Assembly: GCA_021805445.1 (NCBI GenBank)
Contig: JAJZFH010000056.1
Coordinates: forward strand, 45,885-109,884
Direction: 5' to 3'
Source of the DNA: Pseudomonadota bacterium
GTDB lineage: Bacteria > Pseudomonadota > Gammaproteobacteria > Burkholderiales > Ferrovaceae
Length of the DNA stretch: 64,000 bases
Positions 44,884-54,161 of the stretch are shown here, one piece after another (positions within the stretch are counted from its first letter, which is position 1; every line of letters starts with the position of its first letter). The notes beneath the pieces are model-generated. The model did not search any database, was not told the DNA's origin, and was given only the letters and a program-made list of their open reading frames with translations. Both the position numbers and the translations under genes were made by a program.

Positions 44884-45804
44884 TTATGACAACGCGCCCT
44901 GCAGGGCCTCCGCGCTGTTCAGTGCGATGCCTTCCATCTCCGCATCGATACGACGAACCAGAGGGGCCAGCACCTTGCCGGGTCCACATTCTGCCACGCG
45001 CGTACATCCATTCCTGGCAAAGGCACGAATCGTATCGACCCAACGCACGGGATGATGCAATTGCCTTGTCAGCGCGGTCCGTATTTCCATCGGCGTGGTG
45101 GCCTGAACCACTTCGGCATTGTGCAACACGGGAATGCGGGGCGATGTCAGGGGGACTCCTTCAAGGTAGTGTGCCAGGCGTTCGGCAGCCGGCTTCATGA
45201 GACTGCAGTGAGAAGGGACGCTGAGGGAAAGCATGACTGCGCGCTTCGCGCCACGGGCCTTGGCCTCATCGATGGCACGTGCCACCGCCGTCCGATGTCC
45301 GGCAATGACCACCTGGCCTGGGGAATTGAAATTAACGGCTTCCACCACCTCACCCTGGGCTGCCTCCTGACAGGCGGCCAGCACTGCGCCATCCTCCAGG
45401 CCGAGGAGTGCCGCCATGGCACCGATGCCTGCGGGCACCGCTTCCTGCATCACCTCAGCACGAAAACGGACCAGACGCAACGCTTCTTCAAAAGAGATGC
45501 TTTCTGCCACCACGAGAGCGGTGTATTCTCCCAGACTATGTCCCGCCAACCAGTTCGGCTCGGCACCGCCATGTCCGCGCCATGCGCGGTAAACCCCTAC
45601 CCCGGCCGCCAACATGACGGGTTGGGTATTGATCGTAGCCATCAGGGACTCTTCCGGGCCATCCGCCACCAAACGCCAAATATCCTGATCGAGCACGGCA
45701 GAGGCCGTGTCGATGGCGCGACGCACCTCTGGCAACCCCTCATAAGGGTGCAACATGCCGATACTTTGTGATCCCTGACCGGGAAAAACCATGGCCCATG
45801 TCAT
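44884..45804 (-). CDS. fabD: Malonyl-CoA:ACP transacylase
   Basis: A 306-residue acyltransferase charging ACP with malonyl groups. The oxyanion motif FPGQGSQSIGM and the nucleophile motif LAGHSLGEYTALV (Ser near residue 93) are present, as are FRAEVMQEAVPAGIGAMAALLG and the His region PSHCSLMKPAAERL. ATG at 45804 gives MTWAMVFPGQGSQ with a GAGGAA site before it; the longer upstream frame overlaps fabH and is not used. It follows fabH by 28 bases. Confidence 0.96.
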   Translation of the reverse strand: MTWAMVFPGQGSQSIGMLHPYEGLPEVRRAIDTASAVLDQDIWRLVADGPEESLMATINTQPVMLAAGVGVYRAWRGHGGAEPNWLAGHSLGEYTALVVAESISFEEALRLVRFRAEVMQEAVPAGIGAMAALLGLEDGAVLAACQEAAQGEVVEAVNFNSPGQVVIAGHRTAVARAIDEAKARGAKRAVMLSLSVPSHCSLMKPAAERLAHYLEGVPLTSPRIPVLHNAEVVQATTPMEIRTALTRQLHHPVRWVDTIRAFARNGCTRVAECGPGKVLAPLVRRIDAEMEGIALNSAEALQGALS

Positions 45805-45832
45805 TTGACTATTCCTCGTCGTTAGAAACCGG

Positions 45833-46795
45833 TCAGACCTGCAACAACCCGGCTCCCCAGGTGAAACCGCCACCCACGGCTGCCAGCAAACCCAACTGTC
45901 CGGGTTTGAATTGTCCGGAACGCCAGGCATGATCCAGCGCCAAGGGAACGGAGGCCGCCGAGGTATTTCCCTGCTCAGCGACCGTGCGCACCACGCGCTC
46001 CGGCGGTATCCCCAGTTTATGAGCCGTGGCTTCGATGATGCGGATATTGGCTTGATGCGGGATGAAGCAATCTACCGCCGCAGGAGTCAGGCCATGCTCG
46101 GTCAGAATTTCACGACTGACCTGATCCAGTACCTTGACGGCAAATTTGAAGACGGCGCCGCCATCCATTTGCACAGTGGGCTTACCCAGCACCTGCCCCT
46201 CACTCATCGAGCCAGGAGCGGAGAGCAAGCCGGCATAGCGGCCATCGGCATGCAAGCGTGTTCCCAGCAGTCCGGGAGTCGAGGAAGCGCCCAGAACCAC
46301 TGCGCCGGCTCCATCGCCAAAAAGGACACAGGTGTTGCGATCCTTCCAGTCGAGCAGATGGGTAAAAGTTTCTGCGCCGACCACCAAAGCCTGGCGCACC
46401 GAGCCTGAACGAATGAACTGATCCGCCACGGACAGCGCATAGAGAAATCCCGTACATACCGCCTGCACATCAAAAGCCGGGGCGCCGGTATTTGCGCCCA
46501 ACTTGGCTTGAAGCAAACAGGCCGTACTGGGAAAGGCCATGTCCGGCGTGGTGGTCGCCACTATGATGAGATCCAGTTGCTCTGGTCTCGACCCGGCCGC
46601 CCCAAGCGCACGGTGCGCGGCTTCCAGCGCCAGATCACTGGTGGTTTGTCCGGGCGCCCGAATATGGCGCTGACGAATTCCCGTTCGGCTGCGAATCCAT
46701 TCATCGTTGGTCTCTACCCGTTGCGCGAGATCGTCGTTGGTGACGATCTGTTCTGGCAAATAACCGCCGGTTCCCAATAACTTGGAATAAATCAT
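45833..46795 (-). CDS. fabH: 3-oxoacyl-ACP synthase III
   Basis: A 320-residue initiating condensing enzyme joining acetyl-CoA to malonyl-ACP. The active-site Cys is in [20 protein letters not shown] (about 113), the His in [16 protein letters not shown] and the Asn in [33 protein letters not shown] is the typical start. It overlaps plsX by 4 bases (ATGA), coupling phospholipid and fatty-acid initiation genes. Confidence 0.96.
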   Translation of the reverse strand: MIYSKLLGTGGYLPEQIVTNDDLAQRVETNDEWIRSRTGIRQRHIRAPGQTTSDLALEAAHRALGAAGSRPEQLDLIIVATTTPDMAFPSTACLLQAKLGANTGAPAFDVQAVCTGFLYALSVADQFIRSGSVRQALVVGAETFTHLLDWKDRNTCVLFGDGAGAVVLGASSTPGLLGTRLHADGRYAGLLSAPGSMSEGQVLGKPTVQMDGGAVFKFAVKVLDQVSREILTEHGLTPAAVDCFIPHQANIRIIEATAHKLGIPPERVVRTVAEQGNTSAASVPLALDHAWRSGQFKPGQLGLLAAVGGGFTWGAGLLQV

Positions 46796-47823
46796 GACGC
46801 CAGATTCTCCCGTTCCCGTACAGCTTCCCGGATGCGCCCCAGCACGTTGCTGCGCACCTCCGTCACGGCATATTGCAAAGCATGACGGAAGGCATAGTCA
46901 TCGGCCCCTCCATGACTTTTGACCACCAACCCCCTGAGACCCAACAAACTGGCTCCATTGTACTGGCGATGATCCACCTTGCGCTTGAATCGATTCAGGA
47001 CAGGCAGAGCCACCGCACCCGCCATGCGCGTCCAGAAAGAGCGATTAAACTCGGTACGGATCATCTGCCCCAACATCCAGGCCAGACCTTCCGAGGTTTT
47101 CAGGACGACATTGCCCACGAATCCATCACAAACCACGACATCTACCGTCCCTTTGTAAATATCATCCCCTTCCACGTTACCATGAAAGCGAATAGGGGCC
47201 GAGCGCAACAATTCGGACGCGCGCTTGATGATTTCATTCCCCTTGATGGCCTCGTGCCCGATATTGAGCAACCCGACGCTGGGCTGGGGACAATCCGGAC
47301 TGGTGGCCAGAATGGACCCCATGATCCCGAATTGAAGAAGATGTTCAGGGGCACAATCCACGTTGGCCCCCAGATCCAGCACGTAGACTGGCCCGCGTAT
47401 GGAGGGCATGGTGGTGGCAATGGCTGGACGTTCGATGCCCGGCATCATTTTCAGGACGAAACGTGCCGTTGCCATGAGAGCCCCAGTGTTCCCCGCGCTG
47501 ACACAACAATCCGCAGCACCGGACTTCACCAGATTGATCGAGACCCGCAAGGAAGAATCCTTCTTGTTCTTGAGGGACAAGGAAGGAGATTCATCCATGC
47601 TGACCAATTGGCTGGCTTCATGGATGGCGACGCGCCCGCGTACCGATCCATACACGGGTGAGGCAAGGAGAAGGGATTCAATGGGCGCACGCAAGCCGAC
47701 CAGAGTTACGGCGACTTCAGGGTCCTGCGCCAGAAAATCGAGGACGGCCGGAATGACCACAGTGGGGCCGTGATCTCCCCCCATGGCATCGACCGCTATC
47801 GTCAGCAAACGAGTCACAGACAC
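46792..47823 (-). CDS. plsX: Phosphate acyltransferase PlsX
   Basis: A 343-residue soluble enzyme making acyl-phosphate from acyl-ACP for phosphatidic acid synthesis. Family motifs include [46 protein letters not shown] sequence, [27 protein letters not shown], and [20 protein letters not shown]. It lies 21 bases after rpmF and overlaps fabH, the conserved rpmF-plsX-fabH order. Confidence 0.95.
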   Translation of the reverse strand: MSVTRLLTIAVDAMGGDHGPTVVIPAVLDFLAQDPEVAVTLVGLRAPIESLLLASPVYGSVRGRVAIHEASQLVSMDESPSLSLKNKKDSSLRVSINLVKSGAADCCVSAGNTGALMATARFVLKMMPGIERPAIATTMPSIRGPVYVLDLGANVDCAPEHLLQFGIMGSILATSPDCPQPSVGLLNIGHEAIKGNEIIKRASELLRSAPIRFHGNVEGDDIYKGTVDVVVCDGFVGNVVLKTSEGLAWMLGQMIRTEFNRSFWTRMAGAVALPVLNRFKRKVDHRQYNGASLLGLRGLVVKSHGGADDYAFRHALQYAVTEVRSNVLGRIREAVRERENLAS

Positions 47824-47844
47824 GCGGCAATATTGAAATGAAAA

Positions 47845-48024
47845 TCAGTCGTTTTTAGACTGAATCACTTTACGACCACGGTAAAAGCCATTCGGGCTGA
47901 TATGGTGGCGCAAATGGGTTTCTCCCGTCGTCGGTTCCGTTGCCAATGGCTTGGCCGTCAAAAAATCATGGGCACGATGCATGCCGCGCTTGGAAGGGGA
48001 TTTTTTATTTTGTTGAACAGCCAT
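47845..48024 (-). CDS. rpmF: 50S ribosomal protein L32
   Basis: A 59-residue basic protein. It begins [20 protein letters not shown] and continues with [20 protein letters not shown], matching the L32 family closely. The ATG at 48024 and the TGA at 47845 give 60 codons. It sits between yceD (45 bases) and plsX (21 bases) as in most proteobacteria. No Cys zinc motif is present, as usual for the proteobacterial C-minus form. Confidence 0.95.
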   Translation of the reverse strand: MAVQQNKKSPSKRGMHRAHDFLTAKPLATEPTTGETHLRHHISPNGFYRGRKVIQSKND

Positions 48025-48069
48025 GGTTCTGACTCCTAAATGATCAATTAATGTAACGTCAAGCGTCCT

Positions 48070-48579
48070 TCAATCGCGTGATGGACCTTTCAATGCACCC
48101 AACACGGCAAACGGCCTTGTCTTGCCCGCCAAGGCTTCCTCGGCATTTCCGGCCCCGACACAGGTCTCTCCTGCGTGTGCTGGCGCCAACGGCAAAGCCA
48201 GCAATACTTCCTCTGCAACCCATTCGGCAATATCCAACGACACCGGAATGACCAGAGTTTCCTCTTCAGGATCCTCGTGTTCAAGATCGGGCAGAACTGC
48301 CTCGCTGCCCACGAAGTGTATTCGCGAATGGGTCTCCAAATCAAATGAGAGCCCGGAAAGGCATCGTCGACAGACCAACCAAAGCCGTCCGTCGACCTGA
48401 ACGTCAAGAAGGCGCCGCCCTCTTTCATCCATCCATCCGCGCATTACAAACCGAATCTTTCCCTCGGGAGAAAACAGGTACTCCTGCAAGGCGGGGATCT
48501 GATCCGGGCGGCACTCCCCCTCGACCCGCTCTGCAAGGGCCGTAAAGCGATAAGGGTCGAGTACGGGCGCATCAAACAT
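48070..48579 (-). CDS. yceD: YceD-family (DUF177) 23S rRNA accumulation protein
   Basis: A 169-residue cytoplasmic protein of the DUF177 family, needed in E. coli for normal 23S rRNA levels. It has the family's VCRRCLSGLSFDLETHSRIHFV with the Cys pair, an acidic middle (EHEDPEEETLVIPVSLDIAEWVAEEVLLALPLAP) and C-terminal FAVLGALK. It is the first gene of the large yceD-rpmF-plsX-fab operon. GGAGGG lies 3 bases before the ATG, close for a ribosome site, and overlaps the region just after a predicted -10 box. Confidence 0.92.
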   Translation of the reverse strand: MFDAPVLDPYRFTALAERVEGECRPDQIPALQEYLFSPEGKIRFVMRGWMDERGRRLLDVQVDGRLWLVCRRCLSGLSFDLETHSRIHFVGSEAVLPDLEHEDPEEETLVIPVSLDIAEWVAEEVLLALPLAPAHAGETCVGAGNAEEALAGKTRPFAVLGALKGPSRD

Positions 48580-48588
48580 AAGCCCTCC

Positions 48589-48618
48589 ATTCTACTGTGC
48601 AGCCCAGCTTTCTGTCAA
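48589..48618 (-). promoter_or_regulatory. Strong sigma-70-like promoter before yceD-rpmF-fab
   Basis: On the minus strand TTGACA (48618-48613) and TAGAAT (48594-48589) are 18 bases apart. The expected start point near 48582 would leave only about 3 bases before the yceD ATG at 48579, so the GGAGGG between them would not be in the transcript. Either yceD is nearly leaderless from this promoter or another promoter lies further upstream. Confidence 0.6.
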
Positions 48619-48703
48619 AGATTTGTCCGCTTCCGTCAAATCGCTGCGGCAACTTTGCTATACTCTCCCCCTCGCAATTCTCCCCGTATTGAATCTCGCC
48701 CCC

Positions 48704-49282
48704 ATGACTCCCCTGATTCTGGCTTCCAGTTCACCCTACCGCCGAGAATTGCTCGCCCGCCTCCAGATTCCTTTCATTTGGGAAGCTCCGGATATCGACG
48801 AAACCCCGGTCAAAGGAGAGCATCCAGAAGAGACTTGCCTGCGTCTGTCCTTGGAAAAAGCCCGCGCCATCGGCCGCCTCCATCACCAGGGTCTGGTTAT
48901 CGGTAGCGACCAGGTGGCAGAACGGGAGGGACAGGCTATCAGCAAACCCGTCAACCATGAAGCCGCCGTGGAACAGTTGACCTGGGCCAGCGGTCGCGCC
49001 TTGAAATTCCATACAGGGCTTTGCGTCCTGGATGCCGCTACCGGCCACCATGAATCCATCCGGGTGACCGTTACGGCTCATTACCGGGTGCTGAGCGGAG
49101 CGCAGATCGAACGCTACCTGCGCAATGACCAACCCTACGATTGTGCCGGCAGCGGACGCATTGAAACCTTGGGCATCACGTTGGTCGAAAAGGTGATCAG
49201 CGAGGATCCCACCGCCTTGATCGGGCTTCCACTCATTGCGCTGACCACTCTGTTGGCGCATTTTGGAATCGTCCTTCCTTGA
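48704..49282 (+). CDS. Maf-family nucleotide pyrophosphatase (YceF type, probably 7-methyl-GTP)
   Basis: A 192-residue Maf protein that hydrolyses non-canonical nucleoside triphosphates. The start MTPLILASSSPYRRELLARLQIPF is the family signature. VDETP-like DIDETPVKGEHPEETCLRLSLEKA, VIGSDQVAEREGQ and the C-terminal GITLVEKVISEDPTALIGLPLIAL match the YceF branch, which acts on m7GTP. ATG at 48704 is chosen over an upstream frame-extending start because the conserved strand begins there. It overlaps the methyltransferase gene (TGATG), and it is divergent from yceD. Confidence 0.92.
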   Translation: MTPLILASSSPYRRELLARLQIPFIWEAPDIDETPVKGEHPEETCLRLSLEKARAIGRLHHQGLVIGSDQVAEREGQAISKPVNHEAAVEQLTWASGRALKFHTGLCVLDAATGHHESIRVTVTAHYRVLSGAQIERYLRNDQPYDCAGSGRIETLGITLVEKVISEDPTALIGLPLIALTTLLAHFGIVLP

Positions 49283-50019
49283 TGACTCCCCACGGCACGC
49301 TGTACCTGCTTCCCGTCCCTTTGAGCGAGGCACCAGAAGCGCTCCTGACGCTGTCTCCCCGATTGCTGGATCGTTTCAGACAACTTTCCTTCTTTGTGGT
49401 GGAAACCCCCAAGACGGCCCGTCGTCTGCTCAAACAGATCGACCATCCACTTCCCATCGCCCAGTTGACCCTGTCCCCCCTGACCCGGGAGACCCCAACG
49501 ACCCAACTGGAGTCCCTGCTGGCACCGCTACGTCAAGGACAAGGTCTGGGACTTCTGTCAGATGCGGGCTGCCCTGCCATCGCCGATCCCGGGGCGCGTC
49601 TGGTCAATGCCGCCCATGCCGCAGGGTTTCGGGTCGTGCCTGAAACGGGTCCCTCCTCGCTGCTGCTGGGTCTCATGGCCAGCGGGTTGGAGGGCCAGCG
49701 CTTCACCTTTCACGGCTATCTCCCCGCACCCGAGATAGCCCGTAACGCGCGTCTGGTTGAGTTGGAAAAGCGTTCGTGGGCCGTTCAGGAAACCCAGGCG
49801 TTCATAGAAACCCCTTACCGCAACGAAGCCCTCTTCGCCAGCCTGTGCCGCACCCTGCATGCCACGACCCAACTCTGCGTCGCCAGGGATCTGACGGGAC
49901 CCCGGGAATGGATCCGGACCGCTCCCGTGTCCGAATGGCAGCGCCATCCTCACCCCGACCTGCACCACTTCCCCACCTTGTTTCTATTTCTGGCGCGCGC
50001 TCCCGGGCGTGGCGAGTGA
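49282..50019 (+). CDS. RsmI-like SAM-dependent methyltransferase (tetrapyrrole methylase fold)
   Basis: A 245-residue protein of the tetrapyrrole-methylase fold, closest to the RsmI branch that methylates the 2'-OH of a 16S rRNA cytidine. It shows GTLYLLPVPLSE, the loop GLGLLSDAGCPAIADPGARLV (about residues 90-110), a GPSSLLLGLMASGL motif and FIETPYRNEALFASL. The N-terminus lacks the longer family start, and many betaproteobacteria carry such a shorter RsmI paralogue beside maf. The rRNA target is inferred. ATG at 49282 overlaps the stop of maf; a TTG one codon earlier is possible. Its end overlaps convergent rluC by 36 bases. Confidence 0.85.
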   Translation: MTPHGTLYLLPVPLSEAPEALLTLSPRLLDRFRQLSFFVVETPKTARRLLKQIDHPLPIAQLTLSPLTRETPTTQLESLLAPLRQGQGLGLLSDAGCPAIADPGARLVNAAHAAGFRVVPETGPSSLLLGLMASGLEGQRFTFHGYLPAPEIARNARLVELEKRSWAVQETQAFIETPYRNEALFASLCRTLHATTQLCVARDLTGPREWIRTAPVSEWQRHPHPDLHHFPTLFLFLARAPGRGE

Positions 50020-50970
50020 CTCCTCTCCCGGTTTCGCCAAACGGGTCAGGATCTGGACCAGAGGGGGCGGCAAGGGAGCCTCGAAGACCAGCGGACGCTG
50101 GTCCAGGGGATGAACGAAGGATAAGCGGGCTGCGTGTAAAAACATGCGCTTGAGACCCAAACGGGCCAGTCGGTGATTCCAGTCATAATTGCCATATTTG
50201 TCATCCCCGGCAATGGGAAACCCCAAATGCGTCAGATGTACCCGAATCTGGTGGGTCCGTCCCGAGAGCAGACGCGCTTCCAGAAGAGTGGCTTCAGGCC
50301 AGGTCTGGAGCCGGGTGAACAGGGTTTCCGACGGCTTGCCTTCCGCTTGGACAGCGACCCGTCGTTCGCCACTGGCCGTCATGTATTTATGCAAAGGAAA
50401 ATTGACGCGTTGCCGGGCTTGGGGAAATTGGCCTTGCACCAAGGCAAGGTAGGATTTTTCCATGCGGTTGTGGCGCAACAGTTCATGTAGCGCCACCAAA
50501 ACGGCACGCTTCTTGGCCACCAGCAATAACCCCGATGTATCTCGATCGAGGCGGTGCACCAACTCCAGGAAACGGGCCTCGGGCCGCTCCTGGCGCAATT
50601 GTTCGATGACGCCCAACCGGATGCCGCTCCCCCCATGGACAGCCACCCCGGCAGGCTTGTTCAGAACCAACAGCCCCTCGTCTTCATGCAGGATCTCCGA
50701 ATGCAGGGAAACCGGCAAGGGAAGCACCGCCCCCCCCTTCTCAGGCGTCGCCCGACGTACTGGAGGAATCCGCAGACGATCCTGACTTTGAAGCCGATAG
50801 GAAGGATCGGCACGCTTGCTGTTGACCCGAACCTCGCCGTTGCGCAACAGACGATAGACATGGCTTTTGGGGACCCCTTTGAGGTATCCCTGCAGAAAAT
50901 TATCGAGGCGCTGACCGGCATGATCTTCATCGACTTCCAGCCATTCCACGAATGCTTTGCTTAATGTCAT
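49984..50970 (-). CDS. rluC: 23S rRNA pseudouridine synthase, RluC type
   Basis: A 328-residue pseudouridine synthase with an N-terminal S4 RNA-binding domain (RLDNFLQGYLKGVPKSHVYRLLRNGEVRVNSKR) and an RluC/RluD catalytic domain with Asp in LVHRLDRDTSGLLLVAKK (about residue 150). GRTHQIRVHLTHLGFPIAGDDKYGN is the closing motif. ATG at 50970 is the best start; the longer frame runs into the rne leader region. It is divergent from rne, a common arrangement in proteobacteria, and its end overlaps the methyltransferase gene. Confidence 0.94.
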   Translation of the reverse strand: MTLSKAFVEWLEVDEDHAGQRLDNFLQGYLKGVPKSHVYRLLRNGEVRVNSKRADPSYRLQSQDRLRIPPVRRATPEKGGAVLPLPVSLHSEILHEDEGLLVLNKPAGVAVHGGSGIRLGVIEQLRQERPEARFLELVHRLDRDTSGLLLVAKKRAVLVALHELLRHNRMEKSYLALVQGQFPQARQRVNFPLHKYMTASGERRVAVQAEGKPSETLFTRLQTWPEATLLEARLLSGRTHQIRVHLTHLGFPIAGDDKYGNYDWNHRLARLGLKRMFLHAARLSFVHPLDQRPLVFEAPLPPPLVQILTRLAKPGEESLATPGSARQK

Positions 50971-51390
50971 TATTTGTTTTAGAATAAGTGTTTGTGGAAT
51001 CCATGCCCAGTTTGGCGTAGGAACGGCGGAGAACTTATCCCCATCCGGCAAGATATCTGCAACAAATGAATGATACGGATACTGACCATCGAGATTTCGC
51101 TCATTATCTCATCGAACCGATGATCAGTCTTCGACTCTGGTTAATCTCGCTCACCAAAAAGTAGCGATAGTTGTTGATTTGCGCGCTGACCGCTCCGTAT
51201 TTGATTGATCCGGCGTTTATAGATACACACGTCGTTGAAGGTAATTCCCATCGTGACCCACAAGAGGTTGTTCACCATTAAAACGGATTTCCAGACTCTT
51301 TGAAGGATCATTCGCGGACTTCCCCTTAATCCGGGAGATTCGCTGGAGGGTGTTTACCGCCCGGCAGCCCCAGCGCGCTGGAGCCTGAGC
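50971..51390. other. 420-base divergent intergenic region rluC/rne (rne leader)
   Basis: No convincing coding frame is seen in this gap. It must hold the promoters of rluC and rne. A moderate promoter candidate on the plus strand is TTGATT (from about 51174) with TATTTG 18 bases on, which would leave a leader of about 180 bases. Long leaders are usual for rne, which in enterobacteria senses its own level through 5' hairpins. The last 50 bases contain a competing-hairpin arrangement over the ribosome site. Confidence 0.6.
51341..51381 (+). promoter_or_regulatory. rne: Competing hairpins over the rne ribosome-binding site
   Basis: CGCTGG at 51341-51346 can pair with CCAGCG at 51370-51375. The latter is also the left half of a perfect 12-bp palindrome CCAGCGCGCTGG (51370-51381) whose right half holds the start of GGAG (51380-51383), the ribosome site 7 bases before the ATG. 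The two pairings exclude each other, one masking and one freeing the site. Confidence 0.4.
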
Positions 51391-54108
51391 ATGAAAAGAA
51401 TGTTGTTTAACGCCACACATACGGAAGAACTCCGGGTGGCTATCGTCGACGGTCAAAAACTGATCGACCTTGATATCGAATATTCCGGTAAGGAACAGAA
51501 AAAAAGCAATATTTACAAAGCAGTCGTCAGTCGTGTCGAGCCTTCGCTCGAAGCCGTCTTCGTGGACTACGGTGCAGAACGCCACGGTTTTCTGCCCTTC
51601 AAGGAAATTGCCCGTACCGCCTTGAACGACGACGAGGGGGATTTTTCCCGCCAACGCATCGCCAGTTTACTCAAGGAAGGCCAGGAACTCATTGTCCAGG
51701 TCGACAAGGATGAGCGAGGAAACAAGGGTGCGGCCCTGACCTCTTTCATCAGTTTGGCAGGCAGATATCTGGTATTGATGCCCAACAATCCGCGTGGCGG
51801 CGGTGTCTCACGACGGGTGGAGGGAGAAGAGCGCGCCGAATTGCGGGATGTCCTCGCCCAACTCGAGGTCCCTGCCGGCATGTCCCTGATTGCCCGCACC
51901 GCCGGCATCGGTCGCTCGGCTGAAGAGTTACAGTGGGACCTCAACTATCTCCTGCAACTATGGGCCGCCATTGAAGTTGCCGCCACAGGCCAGAAAGGCG
52001 CCTTCCTGATTTACCAGGAAGGAAGTCTGGTCATCCGGGCCATTCGCGACCTGTTCCAGCCCGATATTGGTGAAATCCTCATCGATACCGAACTCATTCA
52101 CGAGCAGGCGCGTCAGTTCATGAGTCACGTCATGCCCGGGAACGTCAACAAGGTCAAGTTGTACCATGATGACGTGCCACTTTTCTCGCGCTTCCAGATC
52201 GAACACCAGATTGAAACGGCTTACCGCCGTGAAGTCAATCTACCCTCCGGCGGGGCCATCGTCATCGACCATACCGAGGCCCTGGTCTCTGTAGACGTCA
52301 ACTCGGCTCGCGCCACACGGGGTTCGGATATCGAACATACGGCCCTCAATACCAATCTGGAAGCGGCCGACGAAATTGCTCGCCAATTACGTTTGCGCGA
52401 CTTGGGGGGGCTCATCGTCATCGATTTCATCGATATGGAAAACCCGCGCAACCAGCGCGAGGTGGAAAACCGCCTGCGGGATGCCCTGCGCTACGACCGA
52501 GCGCGCGTTCAAACCGGCAAGATTTCCCGCTTTGGTTTGCTCGAACTATCCCGCCAACGGCTGCAGCCTTCCCTTGGAGAAACCAGCCATACGCCCTGCC
52601 CGCGCTGTCATGGAACCGGGGTGATCCGCGATACGGAATCCTCTGCCCTGCATATTCTGCGCATCCTGCAGGAAGAAGCCATGAAGGACAATACGGCCAT
52701 CGTGCGCGCTCAAGTACCGGTAGACGTCGCCACGTTCCTGCTCAATGAAAAGCGTCCGGACATCTATGGCATCGAGGCCCGCCTCAAGGTCCATGTCATG
52801 CTGATCCCCAATATTCACATGGAAACGCCCCACTACTCCGTGGTACGCATTCGCCATGATGAAGCCAATCAAATGGACTTCACGGAAGCCAGTTACCAGT
52901 TGGTGGAGGTTCCTGCCGAGAATCAGGAACCCCGGGTTCATGCGATCACCACCCCCAAACCTGACCGGCCCGTTGCTGCGGTCCGCGGCATCACCCCCCA
53001 GCAACCCGCGCCCATGCCCGTAGTCAGCGCCCCGGCACCTGCTGTCCCACCCGCGCATACCTATCGCGAACAGGAGCGCAAAGGTTTGTTCGGAACCATC
53101 ATGGGTTGGCTGAAAGGTAACTCTGAACCTGCTGGAACACATTCCAAAACCGTTTCGACCGTTCTTCCTGCCGAAGTCAGGACGGCGCCCCCTGTTCCTG
53201 CTCGTTCCGAACGCGAAGATCGTCGCCCCCCGCGTCAACGACGGGAACGACGGGAACGTGGCCAGCAGAACCGTCCTCCAGCCCATGAGGCCACCACCCA
53301 GAGTGAGGTGGCAGTTCTGGACACCCCGGCAGAAACCAGGTCTGCTCCCAAGCCCCCTCGCACACAAAGACGAATCCGCCCCACGGATGACTCCGCCTCC
53401 CCTCCCAGCGTCATAACGGCAGAAATGCCCGTCGTAGAAGGAGAGGAAGTCAGCACCGTACCGACAGAAAAAGAAGGTCGGCGCCGGGGACGACGGGGAG
53501 GACGACGTGAAAAGTCTCGCCGTTTCAATGGGGCCATTGCGCCATCTTTTCCCCACTCTGAGCCAGATGCACAGAAGGAAGGGGATGAAGACGGGAGTGA
53601 AGTGCTTCATGCGCCTGTTTCCTCCTTGCCCGGCACAGAAGAAGTTCATCAGGGCGATGCCGCCCCTGCCGTGACCCTCGCGTCCCCGGTCGAGTTGGAA
53701 ATCCTATTACCCGAAGCAAAAGAGGATCCCTCCTCCCCCGGCGTAGGGCTCTCGATCATGCCCCCCCTGATGTCTTCTCCAGACATGGTGGATGAACAGG
53801 TTCCTGCAGCAGTTTCCCACGCAGAACCCGTTCAGCCGCCATTGCCTACGGAAACGATCCTCCATGAACCTCCTGCTGCAGTGGTCTCGGCTCCTGCAAC
53901 CTCCCTTCGGGAGGAAACGCTGACGGTTCCTCCCGAATCCGGTCTGGTGTTGGTACAGACTCGCCTGGTTGCCCAGGAATCCGAGGAACTTCCCGCCCCG
54001 GTACGGCGGCGACGCACAGCACGCACGCGCTCCGCTCCTGTCCAGAGTGAACCTTTGATGCAGGTGGAAACGCAAAATTCGGGGACGACTCCTGACATCA
54101 CCGAATAA
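51391..54108 (+). CDS. rne: Ribonuclease E
   Basis: A 905-residue endoribonuclease, core of the RNA degradosome. The catalytic half (1-510) has the S1 domain start [22 protein letters not shown], the catalytic Asp302 in [12 protein letters not shown] and Asp345 in VIDFIDMEN, and the zinc link CPRCHGTG (Cys403, Cys406). The C-terminal half (about 520-905) is disordered and Pro/Glu-rich, with three Arg-rich clusters (near 610, 695 and 870) that could bind RNA. A short segment [10 protein letters not shown] near 565 resembles the amphipathic membrane-targeting helix. A hairpin lies 7 bases after the stop. Confidence 0.96.
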   Translation: MKRMLFNATHTEELRVAIVDGQKLIDLDIEYSGKEQKKSNIYKAVVSRVEPSLEAVFVDYGAERHGFLPFKEIARTALNDDEGDFSRQRIASLLKEGQELIVQVDKDERGNKGAALTSFISLAGRYLVLMPNNPRGGGVSRRVEGEERAELRDVLAQLEVPAGMSLIARTAGIGRSAEELQWDLNYLLQLWAAIEVAATGQKGAFLIYQEGSLVIRAIRDLFQPDIGEILIDTELIHEQARQFMSHVMPGNVNKVKLYHDDVPLFSRFQIEHQIETAYRREVNLPSGGAIVIDHTEALVSVDVNSARATRGSDIEHTALNTNLEAADEIARQLRLRDLGGLIVIDFIDMENPRNQREVENRLRDALRYDRARVQTGKISRFGLLELSRQRLQPSLGETSHTPCPRCHGTGVIRDTESSALHILRILQEEAMKDNTAIVRAQVPVDVATFLLNEKRPDIYGIEARLKVHVMLIPNIHMETPHYSVVRIRHDEANQMDFTEASYQLVEVPAENQEPRVHAITTPKPDRPVAAVRGITPQQPAPMPVVSAPAPAVPPAHTYREQERKGLFGTIMGWLKGNSEPAGTHSKTVSTVLPAEVRTAPPVPARSEREDRRPPRQRRERRERGQQNRPPAHEATTQSEVAVLDTPAETRSAPKPPRTQRRIRPTDDSASPPSVITAEMPVVEGEEVSTVPTEKEGRRRGRRGGRREKSRRFNGAIAPSFPHSEPDAQKEGDEDGSEVLHAPVSSLPGTEEVHQGDAAPAVTLASPVELEILLPEAKEDPSSPGVGLSIMPPLMSSPDMVDEQVPAAVSHAEPVQPPLPTETILHEPPAAVVSAPATSLREETLTVPPESGLVLVQTRLVAQESEELPAPVRRRRTARTRSAPVQSEPLMQVETQNSGTTPDITE

Positions 54109-54114
54109 ACCTGA

Positions 54115-54152
54115 CCATCCCTCGCTCGGATGAAGTTCCGAACGGGGGATGG
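54115..54152. terminator. Long hairpin between convergent rne and DUF2252 genes
   Basis: CCATCCC (54115-54121) pairs with GGGATGG (54146-54152); a T-G wobble, CG/CG, one C-A mismatch and TCGG/CCGA extend the stem to an 8-base loop. No T-run follows on the plus strand and only scattered T on the minus strand. It probably stabilises 3' ends or acts as a two-way terminator helped by Rho. Confidence 0.55.
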
Positions 54153-54161
54153 GCGGGTGCA

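Noticed and set aside
39115..48618. The fatty-acid/ribosomal cluster as something unusual
   Set aside because: Gene content and order are the standard proteobacterial yceD-rpmF-plsX-fab-mltG-tmk-holB-tatD cluster.
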